Assembly (NCBI RefSeq): GCF_003584105.1
Contig: NZ_QXFO01000009.1
Coordinates: 62,001-126,000, forward strand
Direction: 5' to 3'
Source: Flagellimonas taeanensis
Lineage (GTDB): Bacteria > Bacteroidota > Bacteroidia > Flavobacteriales > Flavobacteriaceae
Length of the DNA stretch: 64,000 nucleotides
The notes below the pieces were generated by a model. It worked only from the letters and a program-made list of their open reading frames with translations, searched no databases and had not been told where the DNA came from. Positions 56,224 through 64,000 of this stretch are shown piece after piece (position 1 is the first letter of the stretch; each line of letters opens with the position of its first letter). The position numbers were made by a program, and so were the translations under genes.

Positions 56224-56880
56224 CTATTGTTGGCTTTCCTTTTGTTTTTTGTACAAGAGATAGGAATGTACAATAGGGACCAGTGCCAGGATTCCGGTAA
56301 TGGACATAAACACGATAAAGTTGGTTTTTTGATCTAAGATCAAACTAAAAAGCACCACCAAAATACCCCCAACAAACCAGATTTTGCCCGCCGTTTTGTG
56401 GGTTTCCTTCCAGACGTACTCGCTCTCCAGTGTCCATGGAGTTCGGATACCGATAAAATAATTGGCTTTTAAGGTCTTGAAGTAATTTCCCAAAATGATG
56501 AAAAGCACACCCATCATCAGCAGGATATAGCTGGGATTGGACCAAGATTGGTTCTTGGCCGTGTAGAGGATGATGAGCGCCAGTATGGACATGAAAACGG
56601 TCAGCAAAAGTTTTAGCGTGTAGTACTTGTTGCCCATTTTGTGCAATTGCTTTTTGGGGTCGATGTAGGGAACCACCAAAAAAATCACATAGATCAGCAA
56701 GGGCATCATGATAGGGATCATGATGAGCTCGGATTTATCGCCATAGCGGTCCACCTCTCCCTTGATATTGTAGTGCAAGGGCACCTGTTCGGGCAGTTGG
56801 TTCCATATATAGGCCAAGTATAGAAAGGGCAGTAGCACAACTCCAATGAGTGGCAGTTCTTTTTTTAGGTTCATGGTCAT
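56224..56880 (-). CDS. SdpI-like membrane protein
   Basis: A 218-residue inner-membrane protein: start ATG 56880 chosen because ATGA couples it to the arsR stop; a longer frame begins at 56901. N-terminal DUF1648 segment (VLLPFLYLAYIWNQLPEQVP then LHYNIKGEVDRYG), about six helices, and the SdpI signature NYFIGIRTPWTLESEYVWKE followed by THKTAGKIW. In Bacillus SdpI gives immunity to the SdpC toxin and sequesters SdpR; no SdpC-like toxin is seen here. Operon with the ArsR regulator. Confidence 0.88.
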   Translation of the reverse strand: MTMNLKKELPLIGVVLLPFLYLAYIWNQLPEQVPLHYNIKGEVDRYGDKSELIMIPIMMPLLIYVIFLVVPYIDPKKQLHKMGNKYYTLKLLLTVFMSILALIILYTAKNQSWSNPSYILLMMGVLFIILGNYFKTLKANYFIGIRTPWTLESEYVWKETHKTAGKIWFVGGILVVLFSLILDQKTNFIVFMSITGILALVPIVHSYLLYKKQKESQQ

Positions 56881-57131
56881 TTCTTTAAGGTTAGTATCCA
56901 ATTGAGCAAATCTTCCAAAATGGTGGTGTTGAGGGAGTATTCCACAAACTGTCCCTTTTTTTCGCTGGTCACCAAGTTGGCCTGGCGCAAAATGTCCAAG
57001 TGGTGCGAAATGCTGGGCTTGGAAATGTTGAACCGTTCGGCAATCTCCCCCGCGTTCATGTCCCTTTCCTTGAGTAGTTCCACGATCTGTCGTCGCGTTT
57101 CATCATTAAGGGCTTTGAAGAGGGAATTCAT
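56877..57131 (-). CDS. ArsR/SmtB-family regulator (SdpR-like)
   Basis: An 84-residue winged-helix repressor: DETRRQIVELLKERDMNAGE (about 9-28), recognition helix FNISKPSISHHLDILRQANL (about 34-53), wing TSEKKGQFVEYSLN. No metal-binding cysteine pair, as in SdpR-type members. Directly upstream lies a perfect palindrome (57141-57162), so it probably represses its own operon with the SdpI-like gene. Confidence 0.9.
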   Translation of the reverse strand: MNSLFKALNDETRRQIVELLKERDMNAGEIAERFNISKPSISHHLDILRQANLVTSEKKGQFVEYSLNTTILEDLLNWILTLKK

Positions 57132-57140
57132 TTTATTAGT

Positions 57141-57162
57141 TATTTAGATAAATATCTAAATA
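57141..57162. promoter_or_regulatory. Perfect 22-bp palindrome, likely ArsR operator
   Basis: A perfect inverted repeat with core ATTTAGATAAATATCTAAAT (57142-57161) and one extra pair at each side, starting 10 bp upstream of the arsR ATG. The position suits autorepression. Confidence 0.75.
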
Positions 57163-57247
57163 TTAAATGATGTTTCCAAATGAGTTGGGTAAAAGGTGTT
57201 GGGGAAGGGTCTTGGGGGTAAAAGGATTTTGGGTGAAAGGTGAACGG

Positions 57248-57319
57248 GTCATGCTGAACTGGTTTCAGCATCTCATCTTTTGGTTATGGGGATGGACCCT
57301 GAACTAAATTCAGGGTGAC
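57248..57319. repeat. Paired palindromic intergenic repeats
   Basis: Two hairpin units: GTCATGCTGAACTGGTTTCA (57248-57267) with CAGCA at 57266-57270, palindrome TGCTGAA/TTCAGCA; and CCCTGAACTAAATTCAGGG (57297-57315) within GACCCTG...GGTGAC. The GTCA..CTGA and CAGGGTGAC ends resemble the copies at 21608 and 40819, so this is a composite of the same repeat family. Confidence 0.55.
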
Positions 57320-57332
57320 AATAGATTAAAAA

Positions 57333-57785
57333 TTAGTTTCTTTTTGAAGGATCGAATCCGTACATGAACATGTTGAGTTGGCCATTGGAGCTCTCCAAGC
57401 CAACAATATCCATCAACTCTTCAAAATAGACACAAACCTGTTCCCTGTCCTCAGTATCCAACTCCAAATAAATTTCTGAAAATCGGGATAGACCTGTTTT
57501 TATCGCTTCCATATATCTTTCGTTTGTTGGATTAGAGGATGTAGCAACTTTTTGAAAATCCTTTGCCGCCAAATTGATTTTCTCAGTGAAAATGGGCCGC
57601 AATTTTTCCTCAGCTATTCCCGGATAAAATCCTTCTTCCACAAATTTCTTTTTGGCAATGAATTCTTCAAATTGTTCGTTCATATAATCGAGAGCTTTGG
57701 TTTGTTGTTGTCCAAATGCCGTAAAGCACAATAATAAAATTATTGCTTTGGAGAAATGGAATAATATTGATTTTAATGTTTTCAT
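57333..57785 (-). CDS. Hypothetical exported helical protein
   Basis: A 150-residue protein with a signal peptide (1-25, ...TAFG). The mature part is mostly helical (DYMNEQFEEFIAKKKFVEEG; YLELDTEDREQVCVYFEELM). No family recognised. It starts 6 bp after the stop of the XRE-regulator gene on the same strand, so the two form an operon. Confidence 0.65.
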   Translation of the reverse strand: MKTLKSILFHFSKAIILLLCFTAFGQQQTKALDYMNEQFEEFIAKKKFVEEGFYPGIAEEKLRPIFTEKINLAAKDFQKVATSSNPTNERYMEAIKTGLSRFSEIYLELDTEDREQVCVYFEELMDIVGLESSNGQLNMFMYGFDPSKRN

Positions 57786-57791
57786 CTATCC

Positions 57792-58016
57792 TTAATCAAA
57801 CCCTTCACTGAAAAATTCCTCCAAGGTCATGTTAAAAGCTTGGGCAATTTTTAGCAAACTTGTGAATTGAATATCTGTGCCTGTTTCATATCTCCCGTAT
57901 TGGGCACGGGGTATGTCCTTTTCAAAAGCAAAATTTTCATAGCTCGTGTACCCCTTTTGGATTCGTAACGATTTGATACGATGGGCCAGTTTCTTGATTT
58001 CCTTTGATTTGTCCAT
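57792..58016 (-). CDS. Small XRE-family HTH regulator
   Basis: A 74-residue single-domain Cro/C1-type DNA-binding protein: IKKLAHRIKSLRIQKGYTSY (about 6-25), DIPRAQYGRYETGTDIQFTS (about 34-53), LLKIAQAFNMTLEEFFSEGF. Too short for a sensor domain. Divergent from a small gene at 58116; two palindromes lie in the 99-bp space. Co-transcribed with the exported protein downstream. Confidence 0.85.
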   Translation of the reverse strand: MDKSKEIKKLAHRIKSLRIQKGYTSYENFAFEKDIPRAQYGRYETGTDIQFTSLLKIAQAFNMTLEEFFSEGFD

Positions 58017-58053
58017 GGTGTAAAGAAATCTACGGGGCCATTAATTAATTACT

Positions 58054-58063
58054 ACTAATTAGT
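58054..58063. promoter_or_regulatory. Palindrome in divergent XRE intergenic region
   Basis: ACTAATTAGT, perfect 10-bp palindrome, 38 bp upstream of the XRE start. Candidate operator; could be chance in AT-rich DNA. Confidence 0.3.
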
Positions 58064-58081
58064 GGCTTTTCAAAATAGTTT

Positions 58082-58097
58082 TATATCTTTAGATATA
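58082..58097. promoter_or_regulatory. Candidate XRE operator
   Basis: TATATCT TT AGATATA, a perfect inverted repeat (7-bp arms, 2-bp centre) between the XRE gene and the divergent small gene. Confidence 0.45.
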
Positions 58098-58115
58098 AGT
58101 GAAAATGCGTTGAAA

Positions 58116-58304
58116 ATGACCGAATCCCAAATCACGGAACTGAACGAGTGGATCGTTGATACCTTTGGTACTACAGAAGTTTTGGTAGAATATTTGGATT
58201 TGGCTGTGGAAATGCTCTTTTATGTGGAACAGGACACTTTTGAGCAACGGGAACTACAGGATGTGGTGACGGTGTTGAGGGAGTTGAAGCGGGTTTTGAG
58301 GTGA
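58116..58304 (+). CDS. Small hypothetical helical protein
   Basis: A 62-residue protein from the ATG MTESQITEL; the frame opens earlier at GTG 58062, but that start would lie on the operator palindromes. Acidic, helical, no signal or membrane segment (LVEYLDLAVEMLFYVEQDTF then EQRELQDVV). No family recognised. Divergent from the XRE gene, and its stop lies 5 bp from the stop of the DUF262 gene. Confidence 0.5.
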   Translation: MTESQITELNEWIVDTFGTTEVLVEYLDLAVEMLFYVEQDTFEQRELQDVVTVLRELKRVLR

Positions 58305-58309
58305 GTTTT

Positions 58310-60022
58310 TCAGAATTTGAATACTTTATCAAATAGTTTTTCAGCAATTTTTTCTGTCCTATTTAGAATATTAGACTTATCCCAATCCGAAGCATTTCTA
58401 ACCTCATCATCAAGGAATATTTTAGATTTTAGGTAGATAGGATGCTTATTTGAAAATTTTTTGTTTCCTAATTGTCCATTTAAACTTTCTTCTATCAGAA
58501 GAAGATTGCCTATTTTACCTATGTCTGAAATACCAATTGATTTTGAAGTGTCCTTTTCAGCATAAATATGCTCAATTGTCATATGATTATAATCTATTGA
58601 TGTTCCGGATTTTGATTTCTGAGAAAAATAATTGTCATATTTAGTCAGAATATATTTAACAAGAGCTTTTTCTTTAGTATAAACTGAGCTATAATTTAAT
58701 TCCATTAGGTTTGCAATAAATTCATCTTTTGTGGGCAATTTCTTGCGAAGTTTTTGTTTTAATTCATCCAAAGCTTGTGTTTTATCATTTGGGGTTGCTT
58801 GGTCAAGCTGTCTTGCATGATAAGCGTACATAAATGAAATCCCCCCCGAGGATCTTTGAGAGGTTACTGCAGTAAATATAAAATGGAAACACTCAATAGC
58901 ATTTACAATATCTTTTACCCTCTTTAGTTTAAGACCTCCTCTTTCGTATTCTCTCATAACAGAAAGTAACATAGGTATTTGCTGTTTTACCCTAAAAATA
59001 TTCAATGCATTTAATGAATTTTTCAAGTCTAATTCTTCTTTTTTCCATTCTCGATAAGTTATATCAAGAAACTCTCTATAAATCCGTGTTTCGTTTAATA
59101 TACTATCAAGAAATATTTTAGCGTTTTTTCTGTCAACTGTTTGTTTCAAAGATTTGAACAATTTTTTCTGAGTTGTGAATTCATATTTTGAAAGCCAAAA
59201 ATGATGTAAAAAGCTATCCATGTTCAAATCTGCATTTGAACCTTCAATAATTGTGCGTGCTTCAGTCCATTTATCTTTTGAGAGATCAACAGATTTATTC
59301 TTTTTTGGTAACATCTTTGTGAGATGGTTCTTCACTAAATCTGATACTCGTAAATCTTTCCCCCTAGTATTTAAAGTTTCAAAAATTATATATGCATCAT
59401 CTTCATTGTCAAGCTCTATATATATTACTTTGAGATTTAAAATCTTATCTCTAATATTTTTTAGGGCTTCAATTTTCTGTTTATGCTTTTCCTTGGCAGA
59501 AATTGTTGTACTAACTTCTATAGATTCTATTTCTTTTTCTACTAGGTACTTTAATAAATCATAGCCCTTTTTAATATGTTCTTCTTCTTTTTTTGCTGGA
59601 ATATCTGTTACCTCAGAAGCATCAAATTTTTGAACATTCTCATGAAAAAATGGGTAGCTACTCTCAGTTTGTAAGACATAATTTAATTCATCATCCAGGT
59701 CTTTCCGTTCTATCATGCCTTGTGTCCCTTTTGCTAAACTTTCTTCACCTATACTTTTAAAGGCTTCTCTTATAGTTCCAAGTAACATTGTAATTGTTGT
59801 CAACCTTTGTTGGCCATCGACAACACCAAAGGTGTCATTTGATATTTCGTATACAACCATCGAACCTATAAAGTAGTCACCACTGCTCTCCCTAATAGAA
59901 TCATTCCAAAAGTCTTCAATATGTTCTTTCTCCCATGAATAGGGTCTTTGGAATCTTGGTATCTTATAGTAGCTTGATTTTAGAACAGCTCTTATTGTTT
60001 TGTCTATGCTTGAGATATTCAT
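58310..60022 (-). CDS. DUF262/DUF1524 nuclease, GmrSD-like
   Basis: A 570-residue protein with a GmrS-type DUF262 domain (IPRFQRPYSW 21-30, DGQQR 69-73, LNTRGKDLRVSDLVKNHL about 218-235) and a C-terminal DUF1524 HNH-like domain (MTIEHIYAEKD about 478-488, IGNLLLIEESLNGQLGNKKF about 495-515). DUF262+DUF1524 fusions include GmrSD-type IV restriction enzymes that attack modified phage DNA and SspE/BrxU relatives. Strongly AT-rich against its neighbours and lacks companion genes; likely horizontally acquired defence gene. Confidence 0.85.
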   Translation of the reverse strand: MNISSIDKTIRAVLKSSYYKIPRFQRPYSWEKEHIEDFWNDSIRESSGDYFIGSMVVYEISNDTFGVVDGQQRLTTITMLLGTIREAFKSIGEESLAKGTQGMIERKDLDDELNYVLQTESSYPFFHENVQKFDASEVTDIPAKKEEEHIKKGYDLLKYLVEKEIESIEVSTTISAKEKHKQKIEALKNIRDKILNLKVIYIELDNEDDAYIIFETLNTRGKDLRVSDLVKNHLTKMLPKKNKSVDLSKDKWTEARTIIEGSNADLNMDSFLHHFWLSKYEFTTQKKLFKSLKQTVDRKNAKIFLDSILNETRIYREFLDITYREWKKEELDLKNSLNALNIFRVKQQIPMLLSVMREYERGGLKLKRVKDIVNAIECFHFIFTAVTSQRSSGGISFMYAYHARQLDQATPNDKTQALDELKQKLRKKLPTKDEFIANLMELNYSSVYTKEKALVKYILTKYDNYFSQKSKSGTSIDYNHMTIEHIYAEKDTSKSIGISDIGKIGNLLLIEESLNGQLGNKKFSNKHPIYLKSKIFLDDEVRNASDWDKSNILNRTEKIAEKLFDKVFKF

Positions 60023-60195
60023 GGAATATTATTTAGATTGAGAAAGATGGGCCATGCCATTTTAAATAAATATAGGGTATAACCGTAAAGAAATAATACA
60101 AATCTGTACAATTAATCATAACCCTTCAAAACCAATACCATGCAATAAAAAAACCATTAGGGGGTTGAGGTCTGATCATAGTCAATTCTTTGCCA

Positions 60196-60717
60196 TCACG
60201 ACTTCACCATCTCCACCAACTTGTTGATGGTGTTCAGGTTTCTGGCTGTCATAGTCACGCCTGGCAAAGCCTTCCCTATTTTTTCCACCAATTTGGAGCG
60301 GCCTATGCCTTCTGGGGCGTAGAGGTAAAACACCTTTTCAATTAGGATGTACCGTTCGCTGTCGGCTTTTAAGGAATCCAAAAGCGCCTCATCAAAAATT
60401 TCGGGTTCCTTGTCCAGAAAAAAATAATGGATGGTCTTTTCCTGGTCGCTCTCGTAGGGGCAATTCGCCACGGCGGCCATGAGCTCGTCCCTGCCCAACA
60501 CAAAAATGTAGGGCATAAACCCAAACTTCTGCTCTATCAGTTGTCCAATTTGGTCCAAAGGTCGTTGCGGACTTTCAAAAACCACATTCCCACTTTGGAT
60601 GTAGGTCCTGACATTGGAAAATCCGTTGGACTCCATCAGTTGTTTCAGTTCCTTCATGGGAACAATATGATTTCCCCCGACATTGATGCCTCTTAGCATT
60701 GCAATCCAAGTTTCCAT
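60196..60717 (-). CDS. DUF1697 family protein
   Basis: A 173-residue protein starting METWIAMLRGINVGGNH; the longer frame to 60762 adds an unlikely leader. The family wording is clear: MLRGINVGGNHIVPMKELKQ (about 7-26), FSNVRTYIQSGNVVFESP (about 33-50) and the C-terminal VTMTARNLNTINKLVEM. Cytoplasmic, function unknown. Minus strand, 47 bp after the isochorismatase-like gene stop. Confidence 0.88.
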   Translation of the reverse strand: METWIAMLRGINVGGNHIVPMKELKQLMESNGFSNVRTYIQSGNVVFESPQRPLDQIGQLIEQKFGFMPYIFVLGRDELMAAVANCPYESDQEKTIHYFFLDKEPEIFDEALLDSLKADSERYILIEKVFYLYAPEGIGRSKLVEKIGKALPGVTMTARNLNTINKLVEMVKS

Positions 60718-60764
60718 TTGATGTGTTTTTCTAAAATGGATAAAAAAGGAGAAGATAATCAATT

Positions 60765-61313
60765 TTACAGACTCTTCAAGAACGTGTCCGTATCCATGAT
60801 GTGGGCAAATTCCCGATTCAAGATGGCCAGTTCGGTGTGGTAGATGAGGTCGGCCCCATAAACTTGACCGTTCACGCCCACTTTGTCAAAGGCCGCGGTG
60901 GCATCCGATATCAAAACAACAGCAAAGCCCATATTGGCCGCCATTCGCACCGAAGTGGAGATACAGTGTTCCACGGTAAGACCAACGATAACAAGTTCCG
61001 AAATGGCCATTGCCCTAAGCTGGGTTTCAAGAGCGGTACCTATGAAGGCACTGTTCACGTTTTTGGCAAAAATAGGCTCACCATTGATGGGTTCCACCAA
61101 GGGGTGTAACGCATTCCCTTTTTTGGAGGGGTGCAATGGGGAATCGGGGTTGGTGGAATCGTGCTTCACATGGAACACGGGCCATTGTTTTTCCCTAAAG
61201 GCCAACAAGATTTTCCGGCAATTCTCCTCTGCCATGGGATTATTGCGTTCTGTGCCATAAAAAGCCATTTCCTGTAGACCAAGTTGGATATCGATCAGAA
61301 CAAGTGCCGTCAT
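60765..61313 (-). CDS. Isochorismatase-like cysteine hydrolase
   Basis: A 182-residue protein; start MTALVLIDIQ is the family's first strand, so the frame beyond it to 61406 is not used. Catalytic triad Asp8, Lys84 (FAKNVNSAF) and Cys117 (LTVEHCISTS). Family enzymes include nicotinamidases and other amide hydrolases; substrate unknown. Diverges from the exonuclease III gene at 61438. Confidence 0.88.
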   Translation of the reverse strand: MTALVLIDIQLGLQEMAFYGTERNNPMAEENCRKILLAFREKQWPVFHVKHDSTNPDSPLHPSKKGNALHPLVEPINGEPIFAKNVNSAFIGTALETQLRAMAISELVIVGLTVEHCISTSVRMAANMGFAVVLISDATAAFDKVGVNGQVYGADLIYHTELAILNREFAHIMDTDTFLKSL

Positions 61314-61437
61314 ATGGTTGTGTTTGGACTTAAAATTACGACAAAAGGAACTGCAATCTGTTTTTGGAATAGGGCCATTGTTAAATTCAATTTTAAGAAG
61401 AAGCATACAATGGCTATTTTTAGGAAAAATTTTAAAG

Positions 61438-62202
61438 ATGAAAATCGTCTCTTACAATGTGAACGGCATCAGGGCCGCACTCAACAAAGGTTTTGTGGAA
61501 TGGTTGCAGGCGGTAGATCCGGATGTGGTCTGCCTACAGGAAACCAAGGCCATGGTGGACCAAGTGGATACCTCGGTTTTTGAAGAAGCGGGATATCCCC
61601 ACCATTATTGGTTCAGTGCCCAGAAAAAAGGGTATAGCGGAGTGGCCTTACTTTGTAAGCAACAGCCCGATCATGTGGAATATGGTACGGGCATAGATTA
61701 TATGGACCATGAAGGAAGGAACCTCCGCGCCGATTTTGGGGACCTTTCCGTCATGAGCATGTATCTGCCCTCCGGGACCAATTTGGACCGTTTGGACCAT
61801 AAGCTGATGTACATGGCCGATTTTCAAAAATATGCCGATGTCCTTCGGAAAGAGCGCCCCAACCTGATCGTGTGCGGGGACTACAACATCTGTCATGAAG
61901 CCATTGACATCCACGATCCCGTGCGGAACAAGAATGTTTCCGGCTTTCTGCCCGTGGAGCGGGAATGGATAGGCAACTTTATCAACAGTGGGTTTATTGA
62001 CAGTTTCCGACATTTCAACAAAGAGCCCGACAATTATACATGGTGGAGCTACAGGGCCAATGCCCGGGCCAACAACAAGGGCTGGCGGTTGGATTACGGC
62101 ATGGTGGCAGAGCCTTTGGAGAGCAGGTTGAAGCGTTCGGTGATCCTATCCGAGGCTGTGCACAGCGACCATTGTCCCATTTTGTTGGAAGTGGAAAAAT
62201 AA
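61438..62202 (+). CDS. xth: Exodeoxyribonuclease III
   Basis: A 254-residue AP-endonuclease/3'-5' exonuclease; ATG at 61438 chosen as MKIVSYNVNG is the canonical start. Metal/active-site motifs: Asn7 and Glu35 (CLQETK), GDYNICHEAIDIHDP (about 142-156), SGFLPVEREW, WWSYRANARANNKGWRLDY and the final SDHCP. Base excision repair of abasic sites. A TATTTTTA box at about 61414 may be its promoter. Confidence 0.93.
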   Translation: MKIVSYNVNGIRAALNKGFVEWLQAVDPDVVCLQETKAMVDQVDTSVFEEAGYPHHYWFSAQKKGYSGVALLCKQQPDHVEYGTGIDYMDHEGRNLRADFGDLSVMSMYLPSGTNLDRLDHKLMYMADFQKYADVLRKERPNLIVCGDYNICHEAIDIHDPVRNKNVSGFLPVEREWIGNFINSGFIDSFRHFNKEPDNYTWWSYRANARANNKGWRLDYGMVAEPLESRLKRSVILSEAVHSDHCPILLEVEK

Positions 62203-62234
62203 CCTTGGCTTAAAAGTCAATGTTTTGGTTTAGT

Positions 62235-62257
62235 TACCTTTGACCGTCCTAAATTTG
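62235..62257 (+). promoter_or_regulatory. Candidate -7 elements for the aldo/keto reductase gene
   Basis: TACCTTTG (62235-62242) and TAAATTTG (62250-62257) both match TAnnTTTG. The second ends two bases before the first ATG and would give a leaderless transcript; the first gives a short leader. Confidence 0.4.
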
Positions 62258-62259
62258 AT

Positions 62260-63303
62260 ATGATGAAATACACCAGAATCCCACATACCGACATCCGAAT
62301 AAGCAAAATATGCCTTGGCACCATGACTTGGGGCAGGCAGAACACCGAGGAAGAGGCCCATGAACAGATGGATTATGCCCTGGATCAAGGGGTGAATTTT
62401 TTTGACACCGCAGAGCTCTATCCCATTCCCGCAAAGAAGGAACTTTATGCAGTGACCGAGGAATTTATTGGGAACTGGTTCAAAAAAACCGGGAACAGGG
62501 ACAAAGTGGTATTGGGGTCCAAGATAGCGGGAAAAGGACATGCCGCTACGCATATCAGGAGCACTGGGTTCAGTAAGGAATCCATCATAAGTGCGGTGGA
62601 AGGCAGCTTACAGCGGCTCCAAACGGATTATATCGACCTGTACCAACTGCATTGGCCCGAACGGAACACCAATTATTTTGGGCAACGGGGATTCAACGCA
62701 CATATCATTGATGGTTGGGAGGACAATATCCACCAAGTTCTGGAGACCCTTCGTGATCTGATTGCCGAAGGAAAGATAAGGCATGTGGGCCTTTCCAACG
62801 AAACACCATGGGGGACCATGCGGTTCTTGGAGGAGAGCAAAGTGCACAGGTCCCTGCCACGTATGTTGACCATCCAAAACCCTTATAACCTTTTGAACCG
62901 TTTGTTCGAGGTGGGGCTTTCCGAAATTTCGACACGTGAAAAAATTGGATTGTTGGCCTATTCGCCCATGGCTTTTGGGGTACTCAGCGGAAAATATTTG
63001 ACCGAGATTCCCCCAAGAAAGGCAAGGGTTTCCCTTTTTCCCAATTACAATAGGTACAGTGGGGAAACCGCCACCCAAGCCACTGAGAAATATGCCCAAC
63101 TGGCCCAAGAACATGGGTTGAGCTTGGCGCAGATGTCGTTGGCCTTTGTGAACACCCGACCATTTTTAACGAGCAACATCATCGGGGCGACCAGTATGGA
63201 GCAGCTTGAGGAGAACATTGAGAGTATCGATGTGGACCTTTCGGATGAGGTGTTGGAAGGAATCGAGGCCATCCATAATGCTATTCCGAACCCAGCGCCA
63301 TAA
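62260..63303 (+). CDS. Aldo/keto reductase (Tas-like)
   Basis: A 347-residue NADPH-dependent AKR; two adjacent ATGs, at 62260 and 62263. Asp49 and Tyr54 in VNFFDTAELYP, His129 region in LYQLHWPERN, KIRHVGLSNETPWG (about 173-186) and the cofactor end NIIGATSMEQLEEN (about 308-321). Tas-type length and wording. Substrate unknown. Divergent or isolated transcription unit; the next gene is convergent radA. Confidence 0.9.
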   Translation: MMKYTRIPHTDIRISKICLGTMTWGRQNTEEEAHEQMDYALDQGVNFFDTAELYPIPAKKELYAVTEEFIGNWFKKTGNRDKVVLGSKIAGKGHAATHIRSTGFSKESIISAVEGSLQRLQTDYIDLYQLHWPERNTNYFGQRGFNAHIIDGWEDNIHQVLETLRDLIAEGKIRHVGLSNETPWGTMRFLEESKVHRSLPRMLTIQNPYNLLNRLFEVGLSEISTREKIGLLAYSPMAFGVLSGKYLTEIPPRKARVSLFPNYNRYSGETATQATEKYAQLAQEHGLSLAQMSLAFVNTRPFLTSNIIGATSMEQLEENIESIDVDLSDEVLEGIEAIHNAIPNPAP

Positions 63304-63407
63304 AATGTATAGTGAAACAACTAGTTTCTTCAATCATTTTGTGTTCTTCAGAATGAATGAAGTTTTTCTATGGGCAGTGAACAAGTTTCAAGTTCAAGAG
63401 CAAAAGT

Positions 63408-63434
63408 ATTCGTGACCATTCGTGAAATTTGTGT
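63408..63434. repeat. Short tandem ATTCGTGA repeat
   Basis: ATTCGTGA (63408-63415), ATTCGTGA (63418-63425) and a diverged ATTTGTGT (63427-63434), about 10-bp period, between the convergent reductase and radA genes. Similar short tandem repeats are scattered in flavobacterial intergenic DNA. Confidence 0.4.
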
Positions 63435-63439
63435 CTATA

Positions 63440-64000
63440 TCACCCAAACAGGGCACTCACCACATCCTCGATTTTGGAAACCTTACGGATTTGGATGCCT
63501 GTATTTTTCAGACCGATTTTATTGTTTTTGGAAACAAAAATGGTGGAGAAACCTAGTTTTTCGGCTTCCAGAATACGTTGGTCCACACGTTGCACCGGAC
63601 GGATTTCCCCAGCAAGGCCCACTTCCGCAGCAAAACAGATGCCCTTTTCAATAGGGATATCGGCATTGCTGGACAATATAGCGGCCATAACGGCAAGGTC
63701 AATGGCGGGATCGTCTACCGAAATGCCCCCGGTGATGTTCAAAAAGACATCTTTGGCGGCCAATTTAAATCCTGCCCGTTTTTCAAGAACGGCCAAGAGC
63801 ATGTTCAAGCGTTTGGCATTGAACCCGGTTGCGGAACGTTGTGGAGTTCCATAAACCGCAGTGCTTACCAACGCCTGAATTTCTATCAACAACGGACGCA
63901 TGCCTTCTACGGTGGCGGCAATGGCAGTTCCGCTGAGGTCTTCCTGATTTTTGGAAATCAATACTTCGGAGGGATTGTTCACCTCCCTCAACCCACTTCC
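63440..64000 (-). CDS. radA: RadA DNA repair protein, C-terminal part (gene runs off window)
   Basis: The 3' end of radA, open through base 64000 (GSGLREVNNPSEVLISKNQE), so the true start lies beyond the window. Only the C-terminal Lon-protease-like domain is here: FNAKRLNMLLAVLEKRAGFK, LNITGGISVDDPAIDLAVMA, EVGLAGEIRPVQRVDQRILE. RadA is a RecA-related helicase in recombination; the zinc finger and ATPase core lie outside. The missing N-terminus is due to the window edge. Confidence 0.93.
   Translation of the reverse strand, partial: GSGLREVNNPSEVLISKNQEDLSGTAIAATVEGMRPLLIEIQALVSTAVYGTPQRSATGFNAKRLNMLLAVLEKRAGFKLAAKDVFLNITGGISVDDPAIDLAVMAAILSSNADIPIEKGICFAAEVGLAGEIRPVQRVDQRILEAEKLGFSTIFVSKNNKIGLKNTGIQIRKVSKIEDVVSALFG

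Overview
The window looks like a chromosomal segment from a marine-type Flavobacteriaceae (Bacteroidota), possibly near Muricauda/Allomuricauda; the genus is only a guess. The signs are: three large TonB-dependent receptors with N-terminal carboxypeptidase-regulatory-like domains; many Bacteroidota-style lipoproteins; a DksA/TraR protein with a decayed zinc finger beside ileS and lspA; the long form of IleRS; and upstream boxes of the form TAnnTTTG, the Bacteroidota -7 element. Most of the segment is ordinary core genome, with short intergenic gaps.

Layout. 1-5.5 kb: 5'-cut SulP transporter, small membrane protein, DinB protein, AT-rich membrane SRPBCC protein, an unknown protein and a Fes/IroE-like esterase. 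5.6-7.2 kb: AT-rich accessory block of two unknown genes around a 118-bp attC-like palindrome, bounded by matching half-sites. 7.2-10.3 kb: envelope lipoproteins and secreted proteins, including two META-domain proteins and a cytochrome c. 10.4-16.9 kb: hydrolase, nitronate monooxygenase, thioesterase, EamA/ArsC pair, second DinB protein, RsiV-like lipoprotein and a cystathionine gamma-synthase-type enzyme. 17-21.6 kb: gdhA, recO and a heme-type TonB receptor followed by a MITE-like element. 22-30 kb: ileS-dksA-(secreted protein)-lspA, formyltetrahydrofolate cyclo-ligase, an unannotated 30-residue membrane peptide and uvrC. 30-37.4 kb: patatin/BamA-like protein, a candidate small RNA, then DUF3108, tryptophan 2,3-dioxygenase, M23 peptidase and pgi. 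37.6-46.1 kb: two related TonB receptors, a b561-like membrane protein, and a divergent secreted phosphodiesterase/nuclease facing a receptor plus DUF5689/lamin-tail lipoprotein, which could form a nucleic-acid or organophosphate scavenging unit. 46.2-56.2 kb: SYLF and third DinB proteins, katG-ankyrin-amidase, Ig-like lipoprotein, comF, coiled-coil protein and glyS. 56.2-60 kb: an arsR-sdpI pair with a perfect 22-bp operator palindrome, an XRE regulator pair with its own palindromes, and an AT-rich GmrSD-like DUF262/DUF1524 nuclease. 60-64 kb: DUF1697, isochorismatase-like hydrolase, exonuclease III, aldo/keto reductase and the 3' part of radA.

The strongest candidate for something under-described is the attC-like cassette block (about 5.65-7.15 kb). 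Next are the small-RNA candidate (about 32.53-32.64 kb), the 30-residue peptide with tandem GAAATGCAC boxes upstream, and the nuclease/receptor/lamin-tail locus. No tRNA, rRNA or CRISPR array was seen. All family assignments are from reading motifs, not from database searches.
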